Source: Phocaeicola_A sp964444735
GTDB taxonomy: Bacteria; Bacteroidota; Bacteroidia; Bacteroidales; Bacteroidaceae
Reading direction: 5' to 3'
Length of the DNA stretch: 64,000 nucleotides
Assembly: GCA_964444735.1 (NCBI GenBank)
Contig: CAYUIJ010000002.1
Location: 1-64,000 of the forward strand
This document shows, piece after piece, positions 1 to 9,302 of the stretch (the first letter of the stretch is position 1; each line of letters starts with the position of its first letter). A program made the position numbers and the translations under genes. The notes below the pieces were generated by a model, which did not search any database, was not told the DNA's origin, and saw only the letters and a list, made by a program, of their open reading frames with translations.

Positions 1-694
1 GTCTGGCAGGCATGGCGGGATGCGTGTCCGGCTTCGGGAACAGGTATGCCGTGGGCTGGCAGCCCGTGCCGCAGGGCTTGACAGGGCAAAGCCTGCACGG
101 TGTTGACAGGCCCGGTATGCGATGCGCTCCGTCATACCCGGACGGTCCTCCAGCCGCCTTGCAAGGCAGGCCGTGTGCCCGGATACCATGAAAATGAAGA
201 TTTATCAGGTTAAACTATGTTAAAACGGGGGGGGTAATAATAAAACGCTAATTTTACAAAATAAAATGCCTTGGGCAGACGGATAAAGGGTTCTGCTGTC
301 TTTCCGAGGGCAACATAAAAGGATGGATAGCGATATGCGAAGCGTTGAATTTTTTTAGGGAATAAAAAAACGATAAAATCAAGCGATTATGAAAAAGAAT
401 ACCGTTTTATGGAGGTTGCCTTGTTTTGGGAAAGGATATTATAAAATGTCTGACTATGGAACTGACGGAAAGTTGCAACAAGTTGTTTAAAAAAGTGATA
501 AATATTGATACCGTTGAAACATAATGAATATTATGATGATGAACGGTTGAAGTCTATAATTTACCACGGAAAAATGATGACGATGAATGACATAATGAAA
601 ATATGACGGATTCAGGAGGCATTATATTTAGATCAGGTTTGGGATTGCTTGATTGATTTTTTATATATTTCACTTATTTTTAATTTTTATATTT
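1..694. other. Spacer without recognisable gene
   Basis: No supportable coding region was found. About the first 190 bases are clearly GC-rich, while the rest is AT-rich like a normal Bacteroidales promoter region, with an abrupt change near position 190. The left part could belong to a gene or relic beyond the window edge, but no protein similarity was seen in either strand. Confidence 0.6.
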
Positions 695-1057
695 ATGGCT
701 ATTGTAACATGTAAAAATTGCGGGAATCCTGTATCAGACCAAGCTGATACATGCCCGAAGTGTGGGAGCAAAGTTATGGGTTTTGTCCCGGTGCAAAAAC
801 GTCCTGAGAATTATTTGGTTTGGGGCGTTTTAGCTACAGTATTGTGCTGTTTACCCTTTGGAATCGTGAGTATTGTCAAAGCAAACAGTGTAAACAAATT
901 ATTTGATGCGGGGGATTACATCGGAGCGGAAAGAGCTTCACAAAGTGCCAAAACGTGGGCCATTGTAGCTGCCGTTTGCGGAATAATAGTGTGGATTGTG
1001 TATTTGATTCTCTTATTTGTCGGAGCGATAAGTGCAAGTGCATTAAGTGAATATTAA
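695..1057 (+). CDS. Zinc-ribbon and CD225/dispanin-like membrane protein
   Basis: A small membrane protein of 120 residues. It starts with a zinc ribbon (CKNCG ... CPKCG, residues 5-25), followed by two hydrophobic segments (about 40-65 and 85-110). The segments are joined by a loop with the pattern VNKLFDAGDYIGAERAS, typical of the CD225/dispanin family, in which the loop lies next to the membrane. The start was set at the ATG at 695. An upstream in-frame ATG at 653 would add a 14-residue hydrophobic leader in front of the zinc ribbon, which is less typical of the family. The next gene, of the DUF2752 family, overlaps its stop by 11 bases, so the two are probably co-expressed. The molecular role is not known. 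Confidence 0.8.
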   Translation: MAIVTCKNCGNPVSDQADTCPKCGSKVMGFVPVQKRPENYLVWGVLATVLCCLPFGIVSIVKANSVNKLFDAGDYIGAERASQSAKTWAIVAAVCGIIVWIVYLILLFVGAISASALSEY

Positions 1058-1430
1058 AGCAATAAAAACTGTTATAGTCATTAGTATTGGCTGTGTCTGT
1101 ATCGCAGGGGTAATTTGGTTGTATTTTCATAATCCGGAATACAGCCAGATTGCTCCTAAATGCTTGTTTTTTAAATATACCGGTCTGAAATGTCCTGGAT
1201 GTGGAGTTCAACGGGCAATTTATTGTACATTACATGGGGAATTTAGGAAAGCGCTACAATATAATTTTCTGTTATACCCTACATTATTTTATATTCTGAT
1301 TTATCTGTCAAGTATTTTATGTCATTGGGTAAGACTGTATAATAAACTTACTTCTCGGTATATGATTTATTGTTTCATGATATGTATCATTACTTATTGT
1401 GTTCTAAGAAATACATTTAATTATTTTTAA
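1047..1430 (+). CDS. DUF2752 family membrane protein
   Basis: A 127-residue protein with an N-terminal membrane segment (about residues 5-25), the DUF2752 signature KCPGCGVQRA near residues 48-57, and two more hydrophobic segments (about 75-95 and 105-122). The start is a GTG that overlaps the end of the CD225-like gene, which points to translational coupling. DUF2752 proteins commonly neighbour CD225-like proteins in Bacteroidetes, and the function of the pair is unknown. The CxxC within the signature could bind metal or take part in redox chemistry, but that is only a suggestion. Confidence 0.8.
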   Translation: MNIKAIKTVIVISIGCVCIAGVIWLYFHNPEYSQIAPKCLFFKYTGLKCPGCGVQRAIYCTLHGEFRKALQYNFLLYPTLFYILIYLSSILCHWVRLYNKLTSRYMIYCFMICIITYCVLRNTFNYF

Positions 1431-1859
1431 CTCATAATTGCCTGAGTTAAAATAAGATATATTCAGGATGGGCGGTATTCCGGCGCATGCGGCAAATGAC
1501 ATATTGCGGCAAGGGGCATGGCATCTGCTTTGGCGGCTGTGCCGGGACAGCATCATGAATAAAGCGTTGAGCCGGGAGAAAGCCGTTTCCGGTACGTTTC
1601 CGGAACTTTCTGCAAGCCCGCGGCGGCCCTTTCTATTCTTTCCGGCGGCTGGTACGGGACTTCAGGCCTGACATGTTCCGTACCCGGAAAGGCACTGCAC
1701 ACGCACCGGTATTTAGGCATCCTTTGCCCCGTGCGCAAGGCAGGTGTGATACTCCGCTTTGCAATGTCCGGATAAGACGCATGTCATGGGCATTTGCAGC
1801 TGCCATGTTCACAAGATCGGGCAGTCCGCCTGTCCATCCGGACTGCATGGATCCTGTAC
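1431..1859. other. GC-rich spacer without gene
   Basis: About 430 bases separate the DUF2752 gene and the convergent folK-like gene. From about 1468 on the sequence is much richer in G and C than the flanking genes. Short open frames exist on both strands, but none resembles a known protein and none has consistent codon use. No clear terminator hairpin was found. Confidence 0.55.
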
Positions 1860-2243
1860 TCATAACAAATCACGCTGTAATTTGTTAATTATGTCCGCAT
1901 GACGTGCAAAATCTACTGGCTTGAGTATAGTGTCCTTGTAAACTATGAGGTCAATATCAATATGAATTGTTTCATTTTCCTTGTCGTTCGGGAGATGCCC
2001 GCAAAATCGTTCCATGATTTTTAAACTGGTTTTTACCTCATTGACATCTTGTTCAGTGTCAAACCGTGCAATCTGATTCAAAAAAGAAGCATGGCTGCGC
2101 TTCATTCCGACAGGAATTGTTTTTATGATGTCAGAGAATATAATGGAAGGATAGGCACGTACCAGAAGCCCGTGTGCCTTTTGAAGGTTCTGTTCTGCCT
2201 GAATGTTCGAACCCAAGCCGATTATACATGTGACTTTTTCCAT
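1860..2243 (-). CDS. folK: HPPK-like pterin pyrophosphokinase (folate synthesis)
   Basis: Resembles 2-amino-4-hydroxy-6-hydroxymethyldihydropteridine diphosphokinase, which transfers pyrophosphate from ATP to the pterin in folate synthesis. The N-terminus has the family's IIGLGSNIQAEQNL pattern. The metal-binding aspartates are seen in HIDIDLIVY (about residues 98-106). At 127 residues it is shorter than the usual ~155, and the usual arginine-rich loop before the DxD motif is weak (CGHLPNDKENET), so this is a divergent or reduced version. The start was set at the ATG giving MEKVTCIIGLGSN, because the longer frame adds 13 residues unlike the family. It is divergent from kdsB with about 100 bases between the starts. 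Confidence 0.7.
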   Translation of the reverse strand: MEKVTCIIGLGSNIQAEQNLQKAHGLLVRAYPSIIFSDIIKTIPVGMKRSHASFLNQIARFDTEQDVNEVKTSLKIMERFCGHLPNDKENETIHIDIDLIVYKDTILKPVDFARHADIINKLQRDLL

Positions 2244-2294
2244 AATGAAAGGCGAATTAAATGTATTAATAATAAAGAACAAAGAAAGTTTTTA

Positions 2295-2302
2295 TATTTT
2301 TG
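2295..2302 (+). promoter_or_regulatory. Putative -7 box for kdsB
   Basis: TATTTTTG matches the Bacteroides -7 consensus TAnnTTTG and lies about 40 bases before the kdsB start. No convincing -33 TTG at the expected spacing was found, so support is partial. Confidence 0.4.
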
Positions 2303-2342
2303 TGAGTAAAGTCTTACGAAAATTGTTTTTATAAAGTCTGTT

Positions 2343-3098
2343 ATGAAGTATATTGGAATAATCCCGGCCAGATATGCGTCAACCCGTTTTCCGGGTAAGC
2401 CTTTGGAGTTGTTGGGCGGCAAGCCTATGATTCAGCGTGTATATGAGCAAGTGGCAGGTATTCTTGACGAAGCCTGTGTCGCAACGGATGACGAGCGCAT
2501 TGAATCTGTTGTGAAATCTTTTGGAGGAAAGGCAGTAATGACATCAGCCCGTCACAAAAACGGAACAGACAGGTGTTATGAGGCATATACGAAAGTGGGG
2601 AAGGGTTATGATGTTGTTGTAAATATTCAGGGAGATGAGCCGTTTATACAACCAGAGCAGTTATATGCGGTGAAAGCCTGTTTTGATGATAAAAAGACAC
2701 AGATTGCAACTTTGGTCAGGCCGTTTGTCCCCTCGGATGGAATTGACGCGCTTTTCAATCCTAATTCTCCGAAAGTAGTTGTTGATAAGAATATGCATGC
2801 GCTCTATTTCAGCCGTTCTGTAATTCCGTATTTGCGTAATTGTCCTCGTGAAGAGTGGCTGTCACGGCATGTTTATTATAAACATATCGGGCTGTATGCA
2901 TACCGTGCGGAAATTCTGAAAGAGATAACTGTCTTGCCCCAATCTGAGCTGGAACTGACGGAATCATTGGAACAATTGCGCTGGTTGGAAAACGGATACA
3001 CAATAAAGGTGGGGATAAGCCGGGTAGATACAATTGGAATAGATACTCCCGAAGATTTGGTGAAAGCGGAAGAATTCCTTAAGAAACATGTTGGATAG
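2343..3098 (+). CDS. kdsB: 3-deoxy-manno-octulosonate cytidylyltransferase (CMP-Kdo synthetase)
   Basis: Activates Kdo with CTP to CMP-Kdo for the lipopolysaccharide inner core, in the cytoplasm. The 251 residues match the family's usual length. The nucleotide-binding N-terminus reads IPARYASTRFPGKPL, followed by ATDDERI and the metal-binding NIQGDEPFI near residues 98-106. The conserved ELELTESLEQLRWLENGY pattern occurs near the C-terminus. The 3' end overlaps the following M16-like gene by 11 bases, so the two genes are probably translated from one message. Confidence 0.96.
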   Translation: MKYIGIIPARYASTRFPGKPLELLGGKPMIQRVYEQVAGILDEACVATDDERIESVVKSFGGKAVMTSARHKNGTDRCYEAYTKVGKGYDVVVNIQGDEPFIQPEQLYAVKACFDDKKTQIATLVRPFVPSDGIDALFNPNSPKVVVDKNMHALYFSRSVIPYLRNCPREEWLSRHVYYKHIGLYAYRAEILKEITVLPQSELELTESLEQLRWLENGYTIKVGISRVDTIGIDTPEDLVKAEEFLKKHVG

Positions 3099-4374
3099 AA
3101 CGAAACAACCGCATATCGGGCCTATGAGGCCTTTTGAGATACAGCGTCCGTCAGAGCGCAGAATGCCTAATGGAATCCCTGTGCATGTCATTAATTCCGG
3201 CAATGCCGAAGTTGTCAGGCTTGATATCATGATGCGTGGCGGACAATGGGAACAGGATAGGCCGTTACAGGCCGCTTTTACGTGCCGGATGCTTCGTGAG
3301 GGAACGGCCCGTTATTCTTCGGCCGAAATAGCAGAGAAATTAGACTATTATGGAGCATGGCTTGACGAGTCGTCATCAATGAATTATTCTTTCATTACAT
3401 TGTATTCGCTGAACAAATATTTTGCATCAACCTTGCCCATAGTAGCTTCCATGTTAAAGGAACCTATGTTTCCGGAAAAAGAATTGTCGGTGGTAATGGA
3501 AGCCAATAAGCAACAATATCTCGTAAACAGGGAAAAGGTGGAGGTGATCGCCCGTAAAAAGTTGAATGTCAATCTTTTTGGTGAGTCGCATCCTTGTGCG
3601 CGTTATGCCGTTCTTGAAGATTATGATAAATTGACTCCGGAGATTCTGCATGACATGCATCATCGGTTTTATCATTCAGGAAATTGCAGTTGTTATCTTT
3701 CCGGATGTGTAACAGAAGAGATGCTTTTTTTGTTGGAAAAAGAATTGGGGCAGTCCGTATGGGGAGTACGGCAAAAAACTCCCGAACTGGCAGATATAGG
3801 TCCGTGTGGAAAAAGAGACAGACGGGTTTTTATAGAGCGTGCGGATGCCATTCAAAGCGCTCTCAGACTGGGATGTCTTACTCTTGATGACAAACATCCG
3901 GATTCTATGAAGCTAAAATTGCTGATAATGCTTTTTGGAGGATATTTCGGAAGCCGTTTGATGAAGAATATACGTGAAGAGAAAGGATATACATATGGCA
4001 TTAGTGCCGGACTTGTGCCATATCCGTTTAGAAATATGCTTGTTATAAGCGCACAGGCAGCCAATGAATATGCAGATCCTGTTATTGAGGAAGTTTATCG
4101 TGAGATAGATCGCTTACATAACGAAAAAGTACCGCAGTCTGAACTGTCGATGGTGAAAAATTATACAATCGGTGATTTGTGCCGTACTTATGAGAGCCCT
4201 TTCTCACTGGCCGATGCATATATTTATCTGAATACATACGGATTGAATGATGATTATTTCCTTCGTATGCAACAGGAGGTATTGGAAACCACACCGGAAG
4301 ATATCATGGATTTGGCGCGTAGATATTTACGTGAAGATGAGTTGACAGAAGTTATAGCAGGTAAAAAAATGTAA
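3088..4374 (+). CDS. M16-family peptidase-like protein lacking the zinc motif
   Basis: A 428-residue homologue of the M16 (pitrilysin/processing peptidase) family with the two-lobed layout. The N-terminal lobe runs over about residues 1-220, and the C-terminal lobe carries the family's RxxxGYTYGI region (REEKGYTYGISAG, about residues 296-308). The inverted zinc motif HxxEH is expected near residue 70, where the sequence reads TCRMLREGT, so the metal ligands are missing. M16 proteins with this loss usually act as the non-catalytic partner of an active subunit or as a structural relative. No signal peptide is evident. It overlaps kdsB by 11 bases. Assignment to M16 is secure; the role is not known. 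Confidence 0.85.
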   Translation: MLDRTKQPHIGPMRPFEIQRPSERRMPNGIPVHVINSGNAEVVRLDIMMRGGQWEQDRPLQAAFTCRMLREGTARYSSAEIAEKLDYYGAWLDESSSMNYSFITLYSLNKYFASTLPIVASMLKEPMFPEKELSVVMEANKQQYLVNREKVEVIARKKLNVNLFGESHPCARYAVLEDYDKLTPEILHDMHHRFYHSGNCSCYLSGCVTEEMLFLLEKELGQSVWGVRQKTPELADIGPCGKRDRRVFIERADAIQSALRLGCLTLDDKHPDSMKLKLLIMLFGGYFGSRLMKNIREEKGYTYGISAGLVPYPFRNMLVISAQAANEYADPVIEEVYREIDRLHNEKVPQSELSMVKNYTIGDLCRTYESPFSLADAYIYLNTYGLNDDYFLRMQQEVLETTPEDIMDLARRYLREDELTEVIAGKKM

Positions 4375-4487
4375 TACCTTATATCTTCTGCTTGTAAAAA
4401 TAAAAGAAAACTTAACAAAAATCCTTTTATATGGCATTTTCCGCTAATTTTAAGGTAATATTATTGATAATAAACAGACAAATACTC

Positions 4488-5609
4488 ATGAAAAAAAAAT
4501 ATATGATATGTGCGTTCTTTCTGTTAACGATACCCCCCACGGTAAATGCGCAGATTAAAATAGGCAACTATACGTTTAAAGACGAAGGGGAATATTCCGG
4601 TGAGATGAAAAGCCGCAAGCCTGACGGAAAGGGTAAGACTGTATACAAGAACGGTGACATATATGAAGGCGAATATGTAAAAGGCTTGCGTGAGGGATAT
4701 GGCATATACACCAAGAAAGACGGAGAGCGCTATGAAGGGAATTGGTATCAGAATGTACGCCATGGAAAAGGCATCAAATATTTTGGCAATAACAATCGTT
4801 ATGAAGGGCTATGGTTTGCTGACAGACAGCATGGCCAGGGGATAATGTATTATTATAATGGAGATGTGTATGAAGGTAATTGGGCGGACGACAAGCGTGA
4901 GGGGAATGGAAAATACACATGGGCTAATGGGGCTTTTTATTCCGGCGAATGGAAAAATGACAAGAAAAACGGCAACGGGACATTAGATTGGAACGACGGG
5001 TCACGATATGTCGGCGAATGGAGGAATGACATGCGTAGCGGAAAGGGTAAATACAGTTATGCAAATGGTGACGAATATATTGGTGAGTGGAATAATAACG
5101 AGCAGCATGGAAAAGGAACTTATCTTTATGAGAACAAAGACAGGTATGAAGGGGATTTTTTTCATGGAAAGCGTACAGGAAAAGGTGTTTATACACATAC
5201 TAACGGCGATATGTATGTAGGTGAGTTTGTGGATGGGGAACAGACAGGAAGAGGCAGGTTTACATGGGCTAACGGATCAGTTTATGACGGGCAGTGGAAA
5301 CATAACAAACGTGAGGGACGAGGTACGTATACTTGGGTTAATGGGGATATGTATGAGGGAGAATGGAAAGACAACCTTGCCGACGGCTTTGGCGAGCTGA
5401 CAAATTCTGACGGAACTGTATATAAAGGACAATTCTCAAAAGGAAAGAAAAACGGACAAGGCGTATTGGTAGGAAAAGACGGATCGCGTTTTGAAGGCTT
5501 TTTCAAGCAAGACATAAAAGACGGGCCTTTTATAGAGAAAGACAGCGAGGGAAATGTGACGCGCCGCGGAGTGTATAAGTACGGACGATTGGAGACAACT
5601 TCGAAATAA
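4488..5609 (+). CDS. Secreted MORN-repeat protein
   Basis: After a signal peptide (basic start, hydrophobic core, probable cleavage after VNA near residue 21), the protein consists almost entirely of about 14 tandem MORN repeats of about 23 residues. The pattern is YxGEWxxxxxxGxGxYxWxxGD. Such repeats form elongated beta-hairpin solenoids that bind proteins or lipids. The start was moved from an upstream ATG at 4431 to the ATG at 4488 because that gives the basic start of a signal peptide. The gene ends 10 bases before the inositol-monophosphatase-like gene. The binding target cannot be told from the sequence, and the export signal suggests a periplasmic or surface location. Confidence 0.88.
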   Translation: MKKKYMICAFFLLTIPPTVNAQIKIGNYTFKDEGEYSGEMKSRKPDGKGKTVYKNGDIYEGEYVKGLREGYGIYTKKDGERYEGNWYQNVRHGKGIKYFGNNNRYEGLWFADRQHGQGIMYYYNGDVYEGNWADDKREGNGKYTWANGAFYSGEWKNDKKNGNGTLDWNDGSRYVGEWRNDMRSGKGKYSYANGDEYIGEWNNNEQHGKGTYLYENKDRYEGDFFHGKRTGKGVYTHTNGDMYVGEFVDGEQTGRGRFTWANGSVYDGQWKHNKREGRGTYTWVNGDMYEGEWKDNLADGFGELTNSDGTVYKGQFSKGKKNGQGVLVGKDGSRFEGFFKQDIKDGPFIEKDSEGNVTRRGVYKYGRLETTSK

Positions 5610-5618
5610 TTTTTCATA

Positions 5619-6428
5619 ATGCAGAGTCTGAATCTTGAGAAAATAACGGAACAGGCGCGCTCGCTGGCCATTGATACCGGCGCATTCTTGCGCAATGAGC
5701 GGAGAACTTTTGACAGGGGATGCGTGGAAGAAAAAGGATCGCATGACTATGTCTCGTATGTTGACAAAGAATCGGAAAAGCGTATCGTAGAACGCTTGCA
5801 TGAGATATTGCCGGAAGCGGGTTTTATTGCAGAAGAGGGTAGTGGAGGCCTGACTACGGAAGAATATTGCTGGGTGGTTGATCCGTTGGATGGGACCACG
5901 AATTTTATACATGAAAACGCTCCTTATTGTGTCAGTATAGCATTACGTAACCGTGAGGAATTGCTGATAGGAGTAGTGTATGAAGTGTGTCGCGATGAGT
6001 GCTTTTGGACATGGAAAGGGAATAAAGCCTATATGAATGGAAAAGAAATACATGTTTCTGCTGTTGAAAATATGGATGCGGCATTTATTCAGTTAGGATT
6101 TCCGTATAAGGCCGATCGTTTCCGGGCTTTTGTGTCTCATGTCATTTCACATTTATATGGAAATGTAGGCGGATTGAGAGTTCAGGGTTCTGCCGCTGCC
6201 GAATTATGTTATATTGCCGCAGGACGTTTTGAGGCCCGCATAGAAAGCTTGTTAGGGCCCTGGGATGTAGCCGCCGGAGCTTTGATTTTAATGCAGGCTG
6301 GTGGCAGGGTGACCGATTTTTCAGGAGGCGGTGATTTTTATTCTGGCAAAGAAGTATTGGCGACAAACGGAAAAATCCATGACAGCCTGCTTAATATTGT
6401 AAAAAAATATATATATTTGTGCAATTAA
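5619..6428 (+). CDS. Inositol-monophosphatase-family phosphatase
   Basis: A lithium-sensitive, Mg-dependent sugar-phosphatase fold of 269 residues, the family's usual length. It shows the three metal-site motifs: EEGSGG near residue 73, DPLDGTTNFIH near residues 89-99, and WDVAAGALI near residue 214. Family members act on inositol-1-phosphate and also on histidinol phosphate, fructose-1,6-bisphosphate or PAP, so the substrate is uncertain. It is cytoplasmic with no signal peptide. It lies 10 bases after the MORN gene and is followed by a YhcH-family gene that may have its own promoter. Confidence 0.9.
   Translation: MQSLNLEKITEQARSLAIDTGAFLRNERRTFDRGCVEEKGSHDYVSYVDKESEKRIVERLHEILPEAGFIAEEGSGGLTTEEYCWVVDPLDGTTNFIHENAPYCVSIALRNREELLIGVVYEVCRDECFWTWKGNKAYMNGKEIHVSAVENMDAAFIQLGFPYKADRFRAFVSHVISHLYGNVGGLRVQGSAAAELCYIAAGRFEARIESLLGPWDVAAGALILMQAGGRVTDFSGGGDFYSGKEVLATNGKIHDSLLNIVKKYIYLCN
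6412..6419 (+). promoter_or_regulatory. Putative -7 box for the YhcH-family gene
   Basis: TATATTTG matches the Bacteroides -7 consensus. It lies across the last codons of the preceding phosphatase gene, about 40 bases before the next start, which is a plausible promoter position. Confidence 0.4.
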
Positions 6429-6457
6429 TGAATTTACTAATCTAAAATATAAATACT

Positions 6458-6901
6458 ATGATTATTGATACGCTTGACAATCTGGAAAAATATGCGTCAC
6501 TGAACCCTTTGTTTGCAAAAGCGGTTGAATTTTTGAAAAATACGGATTTGAAAGTCCATCCGGAAGGCAAGATTGAATTGGACGGGAAAAATCTGGTTGT
6601 GAACTTCTCTGTCGCTAAAGGCAAGACTAAAGAACAGGCTCGGTTGGAGACTCATAAAAAATTCATAGACATCCAAATACCGTTGTCTTGTACGGAGATT
6701 ATGGGGTATACGCCGGCGTGCAATCTTCCCGAAGGAGAGTATAATGCAGAAAAGGATATGACAAAATTCACTCTGCCTGCGGAATCGTATGTTGTCGTAA
6801 ATCCTGGTATGTTTGCTGTGTTTTTTCCGCAAGACGGGCATGCTCCTTGTATTTCCGATAAAGAAAACATTCAGAAAGTTATTGTGAAAGTGCTTGCTTA
6901 A
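6458..6901 (+). CDS. YhcH/YjgK/YiaL family protein
   Basis: A 147-residue single-domain protein of the DUF386 family (YhcH/YjgK/YiaL), which adopts a cupin-like fold. Family members are often encoded with sialic-acid or other sugar-catabolic genes and may act as sugar anomerases or isomerases; one relative is the beta subunit of evolved beta-galactosidase. Conserved family features seen are ETHKKFIDIQ near residues 65-74, the FTLPAESYVVVNPGMFAVFFPQDGH region with its metal-site HAPC sequence near residue 128, and KVIVKV at the end. It lies 11 bases before glgB. The substrate is unknown. Confidence 0.9.
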   Translation: MIIDTLDNLEKYASLNPLFAKAVEFLKNTDLKVHPEGKIELDGKNLVVNFSVAKGKTKEQARLETHKKFIDIQIPLSCTEIMGYTPACNLPEGEYNAEKDMTKFTLPAESYVVVNPGMFAVFFPQDGHAPCISDKENIQKVIVKVLA

Positions 6902-6912
6902 AAATTCCAGCT

Positions 6913-8931
6913 ATGGAGCTGAAACTTGGATTAGTCAAGAATGATCCTTGGTTAGGGCCGTTTGAAAATGCCATTAACGGCCGTCATCAACATGCGATTG
7001 AAAAAATGAGGCAACTGACCGGTAATGGAAAAAGGACATTGTCTGACTTTGCATCGGGTTATCTTTATTTTGGACTGCATCATACTGATACCGGCTGGGT
7101 GTTTAGAGAATGGGCCCCGAATGCTGTAGAAATATATTTGATTGGCAATTTCAACAATTGGGAAGAAAAATCTGAATTCAAGCTGAAACCGGCAGGAAAA
7201 ACCGGAAACTGGGAAATCAAGCTGGATCATGGCTTATTAAGGCATGGTGACCTTTATAAACTGAAGGTTTATTGGAATGGCGGATGTGGAGAAAGAATTC
7301 CTGCATGGGCTACCAGAGTGGTTCAGGATGAGCAGACAAAGATTTTCAATGCGCAGGTATGGGAGCCGTCAGAACCCTATAGGTTCAAGAAACGTGTATT
7401 TAAGCCTTGTACATCTCCGCTTTTAATATATGAATGCCATATTGGCATGGCACAGGAAGAAGAAAAGGTAGGTACTTACAATGAGTTTCGTGAGAAAGTT
7501 CTTCCACGCATAATACAAGACGGATATAACTGCATTCAGATAATGGCTGTTCAGGAGCATCCTTATTATGGCAGTTTTGGCTATCATGTTTCCAGTTTCT
7601 TTGCGGCATCATCCAGATTCGGTACGCCTGAAGAGCTGAAACGGCTGATTGATGAGGCGCATCAGAAAGGGATTGCGGTAATTATGGATATTGTGCATTC
7701 TCATGCTGTAAAAAATGAAGTCGAGGGCTTGGGTAACTTTGCCGGCGATCCTAACCAGTATTTTTACGCGGGTGAGAGGCGTGAGCATCCGGCATGGGAT
7801 TCGCTTTGCTTTGATTATGGGAAAAATGAGGTGTTGCATTTTCTGCTTTCCAATTGCAAATTCTGGCTGGAAGAGTACAAGTTTGACGGTTTCCGCTTTG
7901 ATGGCGTAACGTCCATGCTTTATTACAGTCATGGGTTGGGAGAGGCCTTTTGCAATTATAATGATTATTTCAATGGTCATCAGGATGATAACGCGATATG
8001 TTATCTGACTTTAGCCAATATGCTGATACATGAGGTTAATTCAAAGGCCGTCACGATAGCGGAAGAGGTTTCTGGCATGCCCGGACTGGCCCTCCCTGTC
8101 AATGACGGAGGATATGGGTTTGATTATCGCATGGCCATGAATATTCCGGATTACTGGATAAGGATAATCAAGGAAAAAGTTGACGAAGAATGGAAACCCT
8201 CGGACATGTTCTGGGAAGTGACCAACAGACGCCGTGATGAGAAAACCATATCGTATGCGGAAAGCCATGATCAGGCGCTGGTAGGAGATAAGACCATCAT
8301 TTTCCGCTTGATTGACGCTGACATGTACTGGCATTTCAAGAAAGGGGATGAGAATGAGCGCGTGCATAGAGGCATAGCCTTGCATAAAATGATACGTTTG
8401 CTGACGGCTTCAACTCTGAATGGAGGATACCTGAACTTTATGGGAAATGAATTTGGACATCCGGAATGGATTGATTTTCCGCGTGAAGGAAACGGGTGGA
8501 GCTATAAATATGCGCGCAGGCAATGGGGGCTTGTAGACAATAAGGATTTATGCTACCGTTATCTGGGTGATTTTGACAAGGCTATGATAGCTGTGATAAA
8601 GGAAGTGAGGGGCATACAAAAGACCGATGTCGCAGAGGTCTGGCATGACGACGGAGACCAGGTGCTTGCATACATGCGCCGTGATTATGTTTTTGTCTTT
8701 AACTTTAATCCCACGCGTTCTTTTACCGATTACGGGTTCTTGGTGCCTGGTGGCGGGTATGAAACGGTTCTGAATACGGATGCCGTGAGGTATGGAGGAA
8801 ACGGACTGGCTGATGACGCAGTGCGCCATTTCACGAATTTCGATTCTCTATACGCAAAGGATAAAAAAGGCTGGCTAAAACTTTATATTCCCGCACGTTC
8901 GGCTGTAGTGCTTCGAAAAATTAAAGAATGA
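6913..8931 (+). CDS. glgB: 1,4-alpha-glucan branching enzyme (GH13)
   Basis: Makes alpha-1,6 branches in glycogen. The 672-residue protein has an N-terminal CBM48-like domain (about residues 55-145, GWVFREWAPNAVEIYLIGNF), a catalytic GH13 barrel and a C-terminal beta domain. Catalytic features are the nucleophile region GFRFDGVTSM (about 329-338), the general acid in TIAEEVSG (about 382-389) and the ESHDQ motif (about 453-457). The layout follows the eukaryote-like GH13 branching enzymes (subfamily 8 type) common in Bacteroidetes. It is cytoplasmic and is followed by two hairpins, the second a likely terminator. Confidence 0.95.
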   Translation: MELKLGLVKNDPWLGPFENAINGRHQHAIEKMRQLTGNGKRTLSDFASGYLYFGLHHTDTGWVFREWAPNAVEIYLIGNFNNWEEKSEFKLKPAGKTGNWEIKLDHGLLRHGDLYKLKVYWNGGCGERIPAWATRVVQDEQTKIFNAQVWEPSEPYRFKKRVFKPCTSPLLIYECHIGMAQEEEKVGTYNEFREKVLPRIIQDGYNCIQIMAVQEHPYYGSFGYHVSSFFAASSRFGTPEELKRLIDEAHQKGIAVIMDIVHSHAVKNEVEGLGNFAGDPNQYFYAGERREHPAWDSLCFDYGKNEVLHFLLSNCKFWLEEYKFDGFRFDGVTSMLYYSHGLGEAFCNYNDYFNGHQDDNAICYLTLANMLIHEVNSKAVTIAEEVSGMPGLALPVNDGGYGFDYRMAMNIPDYWIRIIKEKVDEEWKPSDMFWEVTNRRRDEKTISYAESHDQALVGDKTIIFRLIDADMYWHFKKGDENERVHRGIALHKMIRLLTASTLNGGYLNFMGNEFGHPEWIDFPREGNGWSYKYARRQWGLVDNKDLCYRYLGDFDKAMIAVIKEVRGIQKTDVAEVWHDDGDQVLAYMRRDYVFVFNFNPTRSFTDYGFLVPGGGYETVLNTDAVRYGGNGLADDAVRHFTNFDSLYAKDKKGWLKLYIPARSAVVLRKIKE

Positions 8932-8975
8932 CATATATCAAAGGATATATGGGGCGTAAGACAGACCGGCTTTTC

Positions 8976-9014
8976 AAGGGCGTTGCCGTTAGGGAACACG
9001 CCCTTGTCTTTTGT
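8976..9014 (+). terminator. Probable rho-independent terminator after glgB
   Basis: Perfect 8-base stem AAGGGCGT / ACGCCCTT (8976-8983 with 8998-9005), followed by GTCTTTTG. It lies 45 bases past the glgB stop. A second perfect hairpin, CATATATC / GATATATG (8932-8951), sits directly after the stop codon. The spacer from 8932 to 9302 is otherwise GC-rich and without a gene. Confidence 0.6.
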
Positions 9015-9213
9015 CACTTCCCGTACATGGCGATAACAGCCCGGCAAGTATGGGTGGCACATATCATGCGGCGTATGTCCGGTGCGGACTGGAAGTACGC
9101 GGCAAGCCTTTCCCGGTCCTGCCGTGGCCTGACGGCAACCGGATATTTCCCGCCTCATTTTTCATCCGGATTAAGAAGATCTTCCTGTTCGGAATAATTA
9201 TATGCGTATCCCC

Positions 9214-9244
9214 GCTAAAAATCTGCCGGGCCGTGTTTTTTAGC
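9214..9244 (-). terminator. Possible terminator of the BREX operon
   Basis: Perfect 8-base stem GCTAAAAA / TTTTTAGC (9214-9221 with 9237-9244) about 60 bases past the brxL stop on the minus strand. The stem itself is AT-rich around a GC-rich loop, so termination is only likely, not certain. Confidence 0.4.
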
Positions 9245-9302
9245 AAAAACAATACAAATTGTATCTGGCATAACCGGCTTCCAAACCGACAGTACACAAA
9301 TT

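Noticed and set aside
1468..1888. Small genes on both strands in the GC-rich spacer
   Set aside because: Several short frames overlap with no family similarity and no start signals.
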